The translations under genes and the position numbers were made by a program. A model generated the notes under the pieces. It had not been told where the DNA came from, did not search any database, and saw only the letters and a program-made list of their open reading frames with translations. 64,000 nucleotides of DNA from Oscheius tipulae. Taxonomy: Eukaryota; Nematoda; Chromadorea; Rhabditida; Rhabditidae. Shown here piece by piece: positions 9,549-21,839 of this stretch (the first letter of the stretch is position 1; the number at the start of each line of letters is the position of its first letter). The stretch covers positions 7,181,501 through 7,245,500 of the forward strand of contig JASJZH010000002.1 in the NCBI GenBank assembly GCA_037178975.1, read 5' to 3'.

Positions 9549-11532
9549 TTAAAAAGGAGCTGACGGTGGTTTCGAGTTATCTCCTCCAGCAGCCACTCCT
9601 TCCGATCCTACTTGTCGAATCACATCTTCCTCTTTGACTCCAAACTCGCTCATCGTCTTCTGGAACTTTTCTCGTTCAGCAGCTTGTTGTGCAATCATTT
9701 GGTTGTACCTAAAGGTACTGTGTTTTGAATTTTTGCCACAAACTTTTTAACATGAGTCTGAATTGCATAGACCCTCATTCGATCAAAATACTGCCTGTAA
9801 TACTCATCCCTCTGCTGTTGCGCAGCCTCCTTGTAAGCTTCTCTTCGATCGTCATAGGCCTCCAGTTGACGCAAATAGGCAGCTTCTTCGGCTGGAATCT
9901 CATGGTGCCTAAAGTTAAAAATTTCAAGAAACCACTGTAAAAGTGCCTGTGAGTTTTTCTTCTACCCTGATGAGACACCGCCTGACCTTGGTGTGGTAGT
10001 TGGTCGTATTGTTGAACAGGCTGTTGCTGATATGGTTGTGTTCGAGGTACGGGTGACTGTTGTGGCACGTACTGCTGTTGATATTGAGCTGGATGTGGCT
10101 GTTGCTGGTACTGTCGTCGCTCTTGTCTTTCCCTCAATATGGCTCTATTCCCGTGAGCAATTGGTGGGGCTATTGTTGTACTGTCTCTTAAAATACATAT
10201 AGAATGTAAAATAGAATTCAAACTTCTCAATAGGAATAAATCGTTGACATGCCACAAGTGGCAATAGAAATATTAGAAGCATGAGCGAACAGATGTTGCA
10301 CCTGACAATGGGTGACGAACCAAATCGAGAATCTCGGTGAAGTAATGATTACGGCTGCCACCGCAGTCAACCTGTTTGACCCCTTGGCTGAACCGCCTTG
10401 TCGGAAGCAGTGACCTTGTGCATTGCGTGGGACAATTCATTTTTAAACGCATATCGAAACATCATTTTAAAAAAAAAATACTCCGGCTGCTGTGGATTGA
10501 ACTTCGTAAACTTGCAGCTGCAAAAAACTATAAGATACACAAAAGCTTAAGATTGACTGCACCCGATGAGAGTATAGGCGGAAAACTCTAAAGCACGAAA
10601 ATCTAATCTAGCTTACGGCAAACAGGAATTTACGAAACATTCATTCAACCATAAATGACCCTCGTATAAACATCAATACACTGAACCTTAAAAATATAGC
10701 AAGGTATCGCGTATTTTGGTACTTTGATCAAATCCGGGTCAGTACAATAGTTCCTAGCCATTCGTCTTCTAGGCTTGCAGTAGGCTTCAATCTCTCTCGT
10801 GTAAATGTGCCCAGCTTCAGGATCTTTGAAGGGGACCGGCTCCCCAGGCAGCTCTACTCCCGGACATCTTTCGACATACCTGGCGCAGAATGCAAGAGCC
10901 TTAAACGATGTACTAAAAATATGTGACTACTCACATCGTCAGCGTATGTATGAAATCGGATGGGATCTGGACAGACGTATCGAAAGCGCTCTTTGTGCTT
11001 TTTACAGTAACCAGAAAAGTCAATTTCTATCTCTCTAAAGCTGTACATTAACAACTTAAATGCATAACTTACTCCAAATTGGTAAAAATATTCTTTTTCA
11101 AGGCATTACTGCATGTTTCCACATAGGCATCGCAGAATGCTTTTGTTTCTGCTAGAGCTGCCGAAGGAGGTAGTGAGAAACAGACTTGGTCGTATTCAGC
11201 TCGCAGTTTTGCACAGGACTGAAAAAATAATCAGGTGGAAAATATTAGGATTTGGTTATTCGTTTATTCGGAAAGAGCGAACACGAACAATTTTAGCGGA
11301 TTCACTAATTAACGTAACTTATTTCTTGTTGGAGCATTTTCGAGGAAAAGTCACTTACGGGATCGTCCTTGTCTTGTCGGGCACCACGGAGGAACTGTTT
11401 CCCATCAATAGAAATTCTTGGTTTCACATATTTCGGGGTAGCTGTAGTTGTTGAAATTCTACGATGTCCAATGAACTCGTCAAGGGATATCGCAGTTGCC
11501 GACAAGAAAAGTAAGAAAAATATGGGCACCAT
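9549..11532 (-). CDS. Gln-rich secreted protein with C-x2-Y-x3-C motifs
   Basis: The ATG at 11532 starts a clean signal peptide (MVPIFFLLFLSATAIS). Following exons are Cys-bearing: SCAKLRAEYDQVC...FCDAYVETC, then an EIEIDFSGYCKKH exon, then ALAFCARYVERCPG...EAYCKPRRR. An open stretch near 10300-10380 reads VDCGGSRNHYF. A strongly Gln/Tyr-rich exon lies at about 9975-10195 (QYQQQP, QPYQQQPVQQY). The last exons are Glu/Gln/Ala-rich and end SKPPSAPF at 9549. The frame junction between the Gln-rich exon and the HHEIPAEEAAYL exon (about 9910-9970) does not close with a canonical intron that I can find, so either an exon is missed or the gene carries a lesion. It is extracellular by signal peptide; function unknown. 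Confidence 0.6.
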
Positions 11533-11639
11533 GAGAAATGGATGCGAGATCAATTGAGACGGACTGTGTAAGGTCAGAACAAGTTCCGTGTCAACAGTGT
11601 TGCCAGAAATAACACGTTGTTTTACATACTTATTATTAA

Positions 11640-14600
11640 CTAGATCATAACATTCGTTTTAGCAATCATATTTTCCCGTTCAGGTATCGGTGGCGGTTCT
11701 TTAGCTATAAAGGACAGTATTACCGGAGTTATGGCAATCCCGTGAAGGAGACCAAGAATGGCTACCAGACACACAGTTCTGGCAAAGGAGACAATTATGT
11801 ACACTGGCACAAAAAATAACGGTATCATACAAAGAAGAGTAGAGAAGGAGGCCTCGACCATGGGACGACCAACCGAAGCCAGAATGTGACATATCCTGTG
11901 TTCGACAGCCATCGGCTCATTTTTGCCTATGTGGTAATGGTAGCAGACGTGAGCAGAGAAATCCACACTGAAGCCAATAGCCATCAGGACGTTGATCATC
12001 GTGACAGGATCCAGATCCTGTCCCCAGATGCTCAACCATCCAAGCAGTGCTGAAAATTGCATACTTTTAATTTTTAAGGGTGGCTTACAGTAAGAAATTG
12101 AAAGCATGGACAGAGCTGCTAATGAAGTTCCAACGAAGCTGGGAATGAAAATTCCACAGGCCACAACCATGCTCATAAAGGTCAAGAGAACTGCTTTGAT
12201 CAGTTCGTTCTGAATAATTGTTTAAGTACAAAATTTAAACTTTCTGACCTTGACAGTGATAATAAGATCATAAATAGTCGAATCGTAGTCAAAAAGACTT
12301 AAATGAAGTTCAGGATACTCATCAATGATCTGACGGGTCTGGTCAATTCTGGCTGCTCGAACATTCCAGTCCAAGCTTCCCTTGCAGACCACCATGAAGT
12401 TAATTCCATCTACTTCGATGCTTCCACTAAATTAGTCTTAGTTTAAAGTGTTTCTGAAATGTACCTCTCGTTTTTAAGACGTAAAATTGTATTCTCGGCG
12501 ACCATTCTCTCTTCAAGATACTTTGGAAGACCATTATAGCTCAGACTAAGATTTTTTGCTTCTTGTGCCTGCAGTTTGAATAGCTAAACAACTATAAGCT
12601 CCTACCTCCATATAGTCTCTTAGAATGAACTGACTCCTCTCCCTTCCGTAGCAGTAGCTCCTCTTCTCGAGTCGGTCAATCACCTCCATTAGTCTGTTAA
12701 GTTTTTCGGGATCGTCTGCTGATGGGACTGTCCGAGAGATGAAGTTCACTGGGTAGTACTAAAAATTATATGATTGAAGAAAATTTAAAAATGCACCTCG
12801 GTCTGGATCTCCTCAAAACTTCTCAAAGCTAGCATCAGGTCTGAGTCATTGGGGAAAGTTTTCGAAGGATCGAAGTTCGGAATCAGCTTTCGTACTCCTA
12901 CGGTAGCTGATACAAAGAGGAGAGCCGTGAAAACTATCACAGTTATCCTGCCCAGTGGTGAGATCAAAAGACGCGTGTAGCTCATCCAGCTCCATTGGAA
13001 AGAAGGGTTCCTGGAAAAAGCGTAAGTTTAATTTAAAATTAGGAGTTACGCAGTTTCCAGCTTCGACTTCTCGTTCTTCTCTTCGTAGTACATGACCATG
13101 ACTGGTACGAATACGAGGAATTCAAATACAAAGTCCAGCATAACTGCGATAGAGGTACATAGACAGAAGCCGGCCATCTGAAAAATAAAATAAAAGAGTA
13201 AACAGAAATAGCAAAAAAAAAGAAACTATTACTGGAAATAATAAATAGCAAGAAATTTTGGCGACATTTCCTGGAAAATAGGCAGCTGCTCGAGCTGCTC
13301 AGCGGTTACGGTAGACAGTTCGTGATGGGCCCACGAGCTTTTTTAGCGAGAATAAACGCGGGTGTTGTAACTTCTTTTCCCCAAAGAGTTTACCTGAGGA
13401 GTCGGCGAGAATATTCCAATTCCAAAAGCCAATGCATTTGTTGCAGAAGTGATGAGCATCGATGGCCCGATTTCCCTGACCACTGCTGCAAACCTTCTTC
13501 TGAATGATGCTTCTAAGCTCCTTCTCCTCCAACAATGTACAAGAAGGAAGGCATCATCGACACCGATACCCATCACAAGGAATGGTGTGATACACATGAT
13601 CGAGTTAAAGGGAACTCTAGTCCATCCAAGAATGGCAAAGCAGGAAGTGAAGGCAAGGATTGGAGCCAGGAGTGCGGCGAAAGTTAGCATTACCTTAATT
13701 TTCGTATCACTACAATCTTTAACTATGAAAACCTGGGACTTGACTGTTAGATAGTTAAACATGAAGAGCATGAACATGACCATTAGCACACATCCAATTG
13801 TGAACAATTTAATTGTATGAATGGTCCCTCGAAGCATCTCAGCATTGGCTACCTGAAACCGATTATTTATCAAGGTTCGTTTCGCTCCGGAGTCACGGAG
13901 GTCCAGTAAAAAAGAAGGGGTGAAAACCAGTTCTGATATCAATCTCACCTGGTCACCGTACATCCAGAAGCTCATTTTTGTACTGAAGTTATCGAGTTGA
14001 CTCTCACGGAAGAGGCCCATTTGGAGAGCTTCAAGTTTTTTCTTTGTCTGATGGTCTGTAGCTTCGCTCATGTACCAGAGAGCAATGTACTTGGTCCTTT
14101 CGAGAGGGCCGCGCTAAAAGTATCCTACTATTTTTTGTGAAACGATTAAAGATAAAACTTAATGGTTGCCGAACAATGCTGAAATCCCTACCTCTGTCGG
14201 CTTGTGCTGGTTGACTTTGAAGAAGTGACTACCAAGGAACAGTCTGTGTCCAAACGCTTCTGCTACAGGAAAAGATAGATTAATAGCCGATCCGAAGAAC
14301 GTTTCAGCTTCGAAGGCTTTCTGAATCGGCTCATATCATTAACGCCAAAGAGTTAAGCACTTTGTACCACCTGAATAAATAGTTGATTTCGGCGGCTTCG
14401 AGATCAGAGAAGTGGACAGAGCCGGAACCGAAAGGAGCAGTAAAGTTCTTGACATGCTCATCTAGTCGTTCCACCTATTTGACTTGTTGTTACAAAAATA
14501 ATAAGAAAAACCTCGTCTAGTAGTTCCTGCGTGATAAGGAGATCAGTCTCGTCGGTGCCACGCTTAGCCGTGACCAAAACTACCCATAGTTCAAAACCCT

Positions 14601-15723
14601 CGTAGGAAACATTGTAAAAATCGGCGAATTTCTGAGAATCCTTTGAGCTTGTTAACATTCACAACTACCTTAAATTCAACAGTAGATCGTCCTCCATCCT
14701 GGGCGAAGCCTCTCCGGACATCAGATTCGATTTCAAAGGGGAAGATTAAGAAGTGACTGAAACCCTTGCGTTTATGGTCTGGTGATTTGATTGATTGGCA
14801 TGCCAGCCCATTGGGATGTAATCATAATAAACACGCTTTTGAACATTGGTGTCGAATGGTCAAGCTGTACGAAAGGAATTACACATTTTCAAAACTTGCA
14901 CAGTATGCATGTTCTTGGATGGTACTCTTGATCTTAAGACCAGTTTTTTTTTTAATAAACATGCATGTTTTCGAAAGCTATAAAGTTTTTCATCTGCAGT
15001 ACATTTTGTAAACAGTGTTAGGAGTGAGCAAGTATAACAGTATTGCTTTATGTCTCCGTGCGTGATATTGAAAGAGCAAAACCTGATACACATATCATTA
15101 ATTCCCATGATTTCAGGAAAATGTTTCTGGCTCCACATTTTTCAACTTAGTATTGTTTTACAAAGATGTAGCCCTCGTTCTGGCCCAAAGCGCGCAAAAA
15201 GTAGCTTCGTTGAGGGGCCTAACACAAAGATTGCGCCACCGAGATGGTACGGGGGGCCTAAACGAATTGCTGTATTTAGAACTCTGTAAGATTCTAGCGC
15301 ATTGCTAGGATCCAATCTCTGTCTTATATCTAAATTAGACTTTGCTATTAGGCGTGATCCTAAAAAAATTCATGTTTTTCCATATCAAAGATCAAATCGG
15401 ACTTGGAACTGAAAACACTTCCCCGCGAACACGCTCGTTCTTGTTCTCACTTTTATCGGGATCGAAAAACCGCACTCTCTCCAGGGCGCGTTCTCTGTGT
15501 CTGCCATTTTAGTCCCGCTTTCGGCAAATTTATCCAATAAACAACAACACTCAACCTTGAGGTTCAATTAGCCTAGGGTCAACACACCTTTGTTGATTTC
15601 GTTATTTTGTATGAGTTCAGCGAAGGAGGGGAAAATTTACCTGAATAAGGGGATAAGTACGAGGGTGACGACGAGCAGAAGTCGTCGTGGATGATCGACG
15701 AACAGGCGCGAGAGCGCCTCCAT
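11640..15723 (-). CDS. Patched-related (PTR) sterol-sensing membrane protein
   Basis: A multi-pass transporter-like protein of the Patched/RND family, expanded in nematodes and linked to moulting and cuticle or lipid traffic. The start at 15723 gives an N-terminal helix (RRLLLVVTLVLIPLF), spliced over a long ~880-nt intron to SHFLIFPFEIESDVRRGFAQ, the typical PTR junction. A sterol-sensing domain lies at about 13350-13800, with the signature MGIGVDDAFLLVHCWRR. The second half has MAIGFSVDFSAHVCYHY at about 11930-12000, the repeated RND motif with a central Asp. A cluster of helices near the C-terminus ends in a short polar tail (MIAKTNVMI). An acceptor cgtttcag lies 13 nt before the ATG. Introns are mostly 37-60 nt. 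Length (about 880-900 aa) is normal for PTR. The family call is firm; the exact PTR number is not assignable. Confidence 0.92.
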
Positions 15724-17393
15724 GGCAGCCAGGCGGCTGAAACGTAAAGAATACTGGCAAGCCATTCACTGAGAGAGACAAAAAGAGCCCCCCTCCGACC
15801 AAGAAAGAGGAAGAGAGAAGACTATACAGTAGCAGGCTTTTTATGACAAAATTGCCTCTAGACGCGCAGAAAAACAAATAAATCGGCCTTGAAACAATTC
15901 TTAACAGCACTAACTGACTGTTAGAGAGGAGGCGGGGGCTATGCAGGCCCGAGCGAGAAAAAGTAACAAAAACAATGAAGAGTGTGACTGGAAGAAGACA
16001 TGTGATACCAGGGGCCGATTTCAGACTTTTTGGTACCTCCCAGGGTCGGTCAGGAGCGATGGAAAAGGTAGTCAACTGGAGAGAGAGAGAGAGAGAGCTA
16101 GAAAAACAGATAGAGAGACAGCGACCGAGTAACAGAGAGACAGAGAGACTTAACGAACCACACATTTCAGATTTCTTGGCCACCTTTACGAACAAGACAG
16201 AATGGAACCTGAGACTAATAGATGAACAAAAACAACTGAAGAGTAATGTTTATGTATGCTTGTTAGGAACCGGTAGTCGAAGTTCAAGAATTACTTGTTC
16301 TGTACTTGAACAAACATTGGGAAGCTCGCCTAGGGGGATTTATCTTCTTTTGTCTCTCTGTCTCTCTGTCTCACTCTCTGTCCCTCTGTCCCTCTGTCTC
16401 TCTCTTTCTCTCTCTCTGCTCCTCTGTCCAACTACAAAGCTCAGTCCTGTTATTTGTTCCACATTAGAGCGCCTTTTCTGTTATGGTAAACAACTGTTTC
16501 AAGTGCGAGAAAAGGATGACGGTGAAAGATTACTCTGTTCCATCATCTATCAAAAGCCGATTGTGATCTGTCTGACCCCATCTCTTCAAAAAAAAGGACA
16601 GAAAAGAAGTACTTTCTAGTAGGAATCTTAACTGTAATGCGAAAGAAATGATTGTCCCCGGTCCGCGCTTTTTGTCAAAACAAACGGTGAGCTCCGCAAT
16701 AAAGGCCTCAAGAAAGGAAGTAGAAAGTAAGAGAGTTCTAATCTCCAAAAAAGGAAGATGTGTGGCTAGCAAGGGATCCGGTCGTCTGGTGTTTCTTTAC
16801 TACAATCAGATAGACAACTTTGCTTCCAAACAAAATATTTTGGGTCAGACAGAGACAGAAATGCTGGAAAGTTTCAAAAGTATCTAGAGGATAAATATAA
16901 CTTTGGAACAGAACCTGCTGTGCAAGGAGAGAGAAACTGATTTGATGGGATGTAACAAACAACAAAAAAAGTGCTGCCATTTCTACCTGTCGAACCCTTA
17001 CCTTGAAAAGGGAAGTATCAAAACTCCTGAGGCAAGGAAAATGAAATCGAGTGAAGAAACTGTTAATGAAAGAGAAAACATCTGATCCCGTTAATTGGAG
17101 CGGGAAGAGGGGCAGGTTGGTCGCAATGGCAAGTCGCCTCTCTCTCCCATTGCCATGCAAGCCGCCACGGTTGGCGCGCCGTTCGCGACTTTCTCCTTCT
17201 CATCTAAGGACAAAAACAGTGAGAAGTGGTGTTGGGGGTGACATCTGGACAGAGGGGAGTGATCTTGGTTGGAAAGAGTCTCTGTCTCACTGGTAGACTA
17301 CCTTAAAGCGAATAAAACAAGCTATTTTGTTGCTGTATTTTGATTCAAAAGTTTCCTAATCGATTGGGGGTTTCCATTAAAAACATCACAACT
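15724..17393. other. Intergenic region with CT/GA tracts, no supported gene
   Basis: Open frames here (for example 15617-16195 minus and 15975-16619 plus) are low-complexity products of GAGA and TCTCTG tracts at about 16078-16145 and 16350-16430. I see no conserved motif or consistent splicing. Confidence 0.5.
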
Positions 17394-17744
17394 ATGCTTC
17401 AGACTCTAATGTGTTTCCGGAAGAAGATCTACAACAACGATTTGGCTACAGGCAACCAGCGCGGCGACACTCATGCAGAAGGCCAGAAGAAGCCGGCTCG
17501 CGATCTGAGGAAGTCGGGACACCGGCAGCAGCGGCATCGGAGAGACCAGAGGAGGGACGACGACACTCTTCGCGAGGTGGCCCACATGATGCCCGAATAC
17601 GACGCGGAAAGGGAGGCTACCGGAATGCTAAAGAAGATCGAGGAGATTTTGAAGAGGGAGGCAGAACTGCAGTCAGAATGGGAGAGTCGCAAGCTGGACA
17701 GTCAGGCGAGCACGACTCAAGGAGAAGCAGCCAGCAACAAGTAG
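17394..17744 (+). CDS. Small basic/charged hypothetical ORF (116 aa)
   Basis: ATG at 17394 with an uninterrupted frame to a TAG at 17744. The product is highly charged (Arg/Lys/Glu/Asp/Gln), with a basic run DLRKSGHRQQRHRRDQRRDD and then a likely helix or coiled coil (LKKIEEILKREAELQSEWES). No signal peptide. Base composition is richer in G/C than the AT-rich flanks, which supports coding. It could be the last exon of a longer gene. No family recognised. Confidence 0.4.
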   Translation: MLQTLMCFRKKIYNNDLATGNQRGDTHAEGQKKPARDLRKSGHRQQRHRRDQRRDDDTLREVAHMMPEYDAEREATGMLKKIEEILKREAELQSEWESRKLDSQASTTQGEAASNK

Positions 17745-17897
17745 GATCCACTGCGGCAGATCAACTCAGTCTTCACTTTGGGGAGTAAAACATTTTATCA
17801 AAAGTCGGGGTCTCCCTATCTCTCACTCTCTTCGTCTTTCTGTTTCTCTCACTGTCGCTGTCAGTTTGACATGGCTCCGAAATAGAAAGACGTTTTT

Positions 17898-18661
17898 TTA
17901 AGTACAGAAGCCACAAGTTTTAGGACACTGTTCGGTCATTACATTCTTGTAGAGGGTGTTAGAACAGAACTTGACCAGTGCCGCACAGTTGGACTGTCTC
18001 GTCCTATGATTTGTCTTGTCTACGCAGCCTGAAAATCATTGGACATGGCTTAAAGACATTCGTTACTCGAAGAAGATGACCCACTGGTTACTACTGAGGC
18101 AACAGCTGGCACGGCCACTCCAGAACACTTGTTACAGGTGGCTGGACAGTTTTTGGTCAAGAGATCGTGGTACTTGGCATGGTCACAGAATTTCTTGTAG
18201 TTGACACATTTGATTCTTGTGTTGTCCAGGCAACTAGGACTTACTACCGAAGGGATCACTGGAGCGATAGGGACTATAAACTGTTTGTCTTCACCAACAT
18301 CCTCATCGTCTCTCAATCTCTCTGCTTCTCAGTCTCTGTCTTTCTGTCCTTGTGTGTCTGTCTCTCCCTCTGTCCCCTACCTGGAACAATTGGAACTGGG
18401 ACCACTACTGGCGGAGCCACAACCGGAGGAACCACTGGAGCTGGCTCCGGTCCAGGTTGAGGCATTAGCTCGGGAACCAAATCTGTCTCGGCACAGCAAA
18501 GAGAAGACTTTGTACAAACATGACCAGGTGTTGGGCACATTTCATTTAGACATGCTGAGAAGAGTCTTACAGCAAAATTTGCGAAACTTACGGCCCTGTT
18601 CCTTCATACAAGTCTGAGCAAGACAATGGCCGATAAGGAGAAATGAAAGGATGAGAATCAT
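17898..18661 (-). CDS. Secreted protein with two ShKT domains
   Basis: A secreted Cys-rich protein. The ShKT fold is six Cys in ~35 residues, first seen in sea-anemone toxin and very common in nematode secreted proteins. The start at 18661 gives a signal peptide (MILILSFLLIGHCLAQ). A Cys-rich linker (CLNEMCPTPGHVC...CC) follows, then a Pro/Val-rich stretch. ShKT domain 1 is CLDNTRIKCVNYKKFC to CPATCNKC. A Val/Ser spacer follows, then ShKT domain 2 is CVDKTNHRTRQSNC to CPKTCGFC, ending at a TAA at 17898. All exons join in phase using gtaag/gtagg donors and ttatag/tttcag acceptors. Tandem C-terminal ShKT domains are often found in nematode secreted enzymes and venom-like allergens, but no catalytic domain is present here. 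Role unknown. Confidence 0.85.
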
Positions 18662-18692
18662 TGTGAATTGTACAACAGTTTGTTGTCAAACG

Positions 18693-18703
18693 GCTTATAT
18701 ATG
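18693..18703 (-). promoter_or_regulatory. TATA box of the ShKT gene
   Basis: On the minus strand the sequence reads catatataagcc, a good TATA element about 33-40 nt upstream of the ATG at 18661. It implies a very short 5' leader and no trans-splice site in front of this gene, unlike its neighbours. Inferred from motif and spacing only. Confidence 0.45.
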
Positions 18704-18893
18704 AGTTGGAGGAGGGGTGTTTCCTGGTGATATAGCACATTGTTCTCAGTGTGTTGTGCCAATTGGATTGCTTGTCCAGGAGGCGAACGCAGAGCTGCTT
18801 TGTTCCAAAAAGAGAGCAGAGAAGTGTGATGATGGTCAAAAGGACTGGGAGAGGGACTTTAGAGGGCTGAGTGACAGGGACAGTAGCTAACTT

Positions 18894-19341
18894 TTATTTC
18901 CTCTCATATTTCTCAGTCCTCCGAATATCCTTGTCCTTCTTCAATTGCATCTTCTTCGCCTTGAACAGTTCTCCCAGCCGTCTCTGTCCACGCTTATGCT
19001 CTTCCTGCATGTCAATAACTTTACTTATTTTCGCTATCGTCTTCTCCTGAATCTTGACTGTCACTTCCAGTGCCTTCACTGGAAAAACAAGGACTTTTAG
19101 GCATATTTTGGGCTACCTTTACTCAACAACTGTTCAATCTTCTTGTCCTTCTCCTTCAGCTCTTTCTCGTAGACAGTCGCAGTTTTCTGCTCGATTGCCA
19201 GAGCCTTCATCTGCCTTATCACGGTGTTCACATCGATAAACATTGAATTTAATACAAGGTTCGAATCATACCTCTCTTAGAAACGATTTTTCGTTTGGTT
19301 TTGGCGGGACGGTCAGCTTTCTGGATAGGTTTCTTCGGCAT
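18894..19341 (-). CDS. Small Lys-rich coiled-coil protein
   Basis: Exons encode Lys/Glu/Gln-rich helices: RQMKALAIEQKTATVYEKEL followed, across an intron ending tttttccag at about 19080, by MKALEVTVKIQEKT and ending KDIRRTEKYERK. It is intracellular by appearance and probably nuclear, given its basic nature. Two starts are possible. ATG 19244 (MFIDVNTVIRQ) is in frame without further splicing. ATG 19341 (MPKKPIQKADRPAKTKRK) has a basic, NLS-like run and a good gtatga donor, but I could not find a phase-compatible acceptor to join it. Family not recognised. Confidence 0.55.
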
Positions 19342-20193
19342 ATTTGAAAAGATCTGACCATCTCGTAATTGTAACACCTCGCGTCTCTACCCTGCGTCTC
19401 TGGCCTTTGCCTGTAAATCGCGCTGGTCATTTACTTGGCTACCTGGGAGTGTTTTTGGTCGAGATCCAGACCAAACTCTCTAGATAGTTTCAGCCTGTCT
19501 GATTAGAAGAAATCGCCGGAAAGGTAGTCTAACAATGGGGAAGTGACAGATCCAGGCGGGAACAAAGGGTTTTAGAAAAGGTTGAAAACGTTTTCAAATG
19601 CTATCCGGGGTAACACTTGGCTTGTGTCGCAGACGGACGCATTTTGCCAAATGTAAAGGTAGGATAGGTACTTTCCGAAGTTTGTACTACTTCAGTAGGG
19701 TCTGTTTACTAAAGAGACATGGCGGTTTTCTGGGACGGACAGGACGAAGAAGAGCAGGATATCATGCCATTGACATACACCTCCAGCCCTCACTATGGTT
19801 CAAAACATACGACTATCTAGTTGACTGTCTTGTTATAGTTTACAAGACACTTTCTCCGCTACGGATCGTGACTTCTGGACTGAGTTGTTCTTATACTCTC
19901 GGCCGGGGGTAGGCGGCTCGAACTCAGGCTCGCTTCCATCGTCACTGTCGCCCGAGCTGACAGTTCAGTTCAATACCCATGTAACACTTAACAAATGTAT
20001 GTGGATCTTTTTTTGTCAAGTGTTATCCCAGAGTTGACAAGACGAGTATGAAAAAAGCAAAACGGTTCAAAATGCGAAAAGCGCTCTGGATCGCTCCGCC
20101 AGGAGCCTAAGCGACTGGTCTCTTTTATCTTTCTAGACTCTTCGTGTTCATAACAAGAAAAATTAACAATCAAAACAATCTGAGGATGCTCCT
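19342..20193. other. Intergenic region; contains a small palindromic repeat at its right end
   Basis: No supported gene. The interval 19981-20050 belongs to a dispersed hairpin-forming repeat, listed separately. Confidence 0.4.
19981..20053 (-). repeat. Palindromic MITE-like repeat, copy A
   Basis: Read on the minus strand it begins catactcgtcttgtcaactc, identical to copy B at 39098 (+), then tgggataacacttgacaaaaaaa and a spacer. Arms AACACTTAACAAA and TTTGTCAAGTGTT can pair as a hairpin of about 12 bp. The shared sequence at two unlinked sites argues for a mobile miniature element. Confidence 0.6.
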
Positions 20194-21469
20194 TCAACGA
20201 TGAAACCGTTTGATTTCAGCCTCCCACTTCTTCTTGATATGCGTGTAGAGACGAAGAGCCACACGGGCATCGGTGATAGAGTCGTGTTCGCCGGTCTGAA
20301 TATCAATTCCTAGGACATTTTTGGCTAGGGTCTTCAGAGAAGGATGCTGAAATTTTACGATTCTCCAGAAAAAGCGCAAACTGACAGCTCCCTTGAAACT
20401 GGCGAGCTCTTTTAAAATGCTGCATTTGGCCGTGTCGCGTGTTTCTTTTCTCTTGTGGGTGAGGTTCAGGACCTGGAATTCTTAAATTGGGGCAAAAAAT
20501 GGAGATGTTTACCCGAAAATCGTTGTGAAGAGCATGTCCGACAATTGTGCGATTTTTGAGCATTTTGAAGACTTCCATCTGCACTGTTTGGAACGAAATT
20601 GCTAAAAAAAATTGTCCCTAAAAACTATAGTAAAAATTTAAAATACCGTGGTGAAGATCATGGGGTCGGATTCCGCTGACATGAGTCCTGTAGTCGGTCA
20701 CCTTGTCCATCGGCTTGACATATTTGTCGTAGACGACGGCCCCGTCCTCGTTCACAATCGAAACCCGGGCCAACATATCCACGCGTCCTTCTGGACCTCC
20801 ACCGACGTATTCGCAGTCGATTGCCATCACTGGAGTAGGTTCTCCGCTGAAAAAACAGTAAACTTTTTGAAGAAAAAGCCACCTACATGGTCTTGTTAGC
20901 TATCGACAGAGGAACTTCTCCAGTTTTGGCCCTTTTCAACTCGGATTCGGCCTCTTTGACATCTTCCAAGGCTTTTTGGAGCTTCCGTTTCCTTTTGTTC
21001 TTTTTCTGAAATTGGTTCAGTGAAGAAAGTTCGGGAAATGGCCGCGTAGCTTTTTGCGCAACTCTGAGCGCTACTTCTACGTTATTTTTCGTCAACAAGA
21101 ATACATTTTCCCGTTAATGAATGTACTGCACAGTTGTAGCTTTTGAACAGCTCTATAGCTCTGTAGTACATCAGAACGCTAAAAAATGCCGTCTTGGCCC
21201 GAAAAACTGTTAACATGCTGCTGATTTTGTGACTTGAAAGTGGAAGAAAACAAACCGAAACAACTTCTGTAAACTCTTCATCGTTTTCAGGTGCTTTCTC
21301 CTTCATTTCCTCCTTTTCTCGCTCTCTATCTGCTTTTTCTTCAGTCAGTTTCTAGAAGAAAACAGGTTAGAAGGAAAGTCAAAGGAACTCATACCATTTG
21401 AAGGACTTTCCAAGCGGGCGAGAGGTCTTTGGCTTCTATTTTCTGGGCGGCTCCCTTCGTCTTTGTCAT
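20194..21469 (-). CDS. rexo4: REXO4/ISG20-type DEDDh 3'-5' RNA exonuclease
   Basis: A nuclear exonuclease of the REX4 family, implicated in rRNA and small-RNA maturation. ATG 21469 lies just after an aacctttcag acceptor. An N-terminal Lys/Glu-rich region (about 100-150 aa) precedes the exonuclease domain. Visible motifs are Exo [15 protein letters not shown] (Asp and Glu), Exo [14 protein letters not shown] (Asp) and Exo [17 protein letters not shown] (His and Asp), so the DEDDh set is complete. The family motif [12 protein letters not shown] is also present. The end ([12 protein letters not shown]) is typical in length. Introns are short; the exonuclease domain is split into about four exons. 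The gene is head-to-head with mrpl10 (370 bp apart), so the two may share a promoter region. Confidence 0.92.
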
Positions 21470-21839
21470 CCTGAAAGGTTTTTGGGGAAAACACACGAGA
21501 ATTTAGCAAGAGATACAGTGAAGAAAGTAGCAGAGAAAAGAAGGTACAAAACATTTTAGGCTGGTACGCATGTTTGCGTCAAAAATTTTGGACGACGCAA
21601 TTTTGCATACAAATTCAGTACAACAGTTTCTCACTTCAAAATGGAAGATTCCTGGTTCTCTTCCTCTTTTCTCGATGTTCCAGTGACATTTTTTGTCACA
21701 AAACATTGCTAAAAGACAGAGAAAGTTGTAGACGAAAAAATAACATCAGCGTAGACAGTGTAAATCCCATTTTACAGCCCTGTAGTCGTTCCTTCTTCTT
21801 TTTTTTCTTTGAACCGTTTTCACGTTGTTCTTTGCAGAA

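Noticed and set aside
15617-16195. 192-aa minus-strand ORF after the PTR start
   Set aside because: Includes PTR exon 1 and its intron, then low-complexity Ser/Leu from a TCTC tract; it is not a separate gene.
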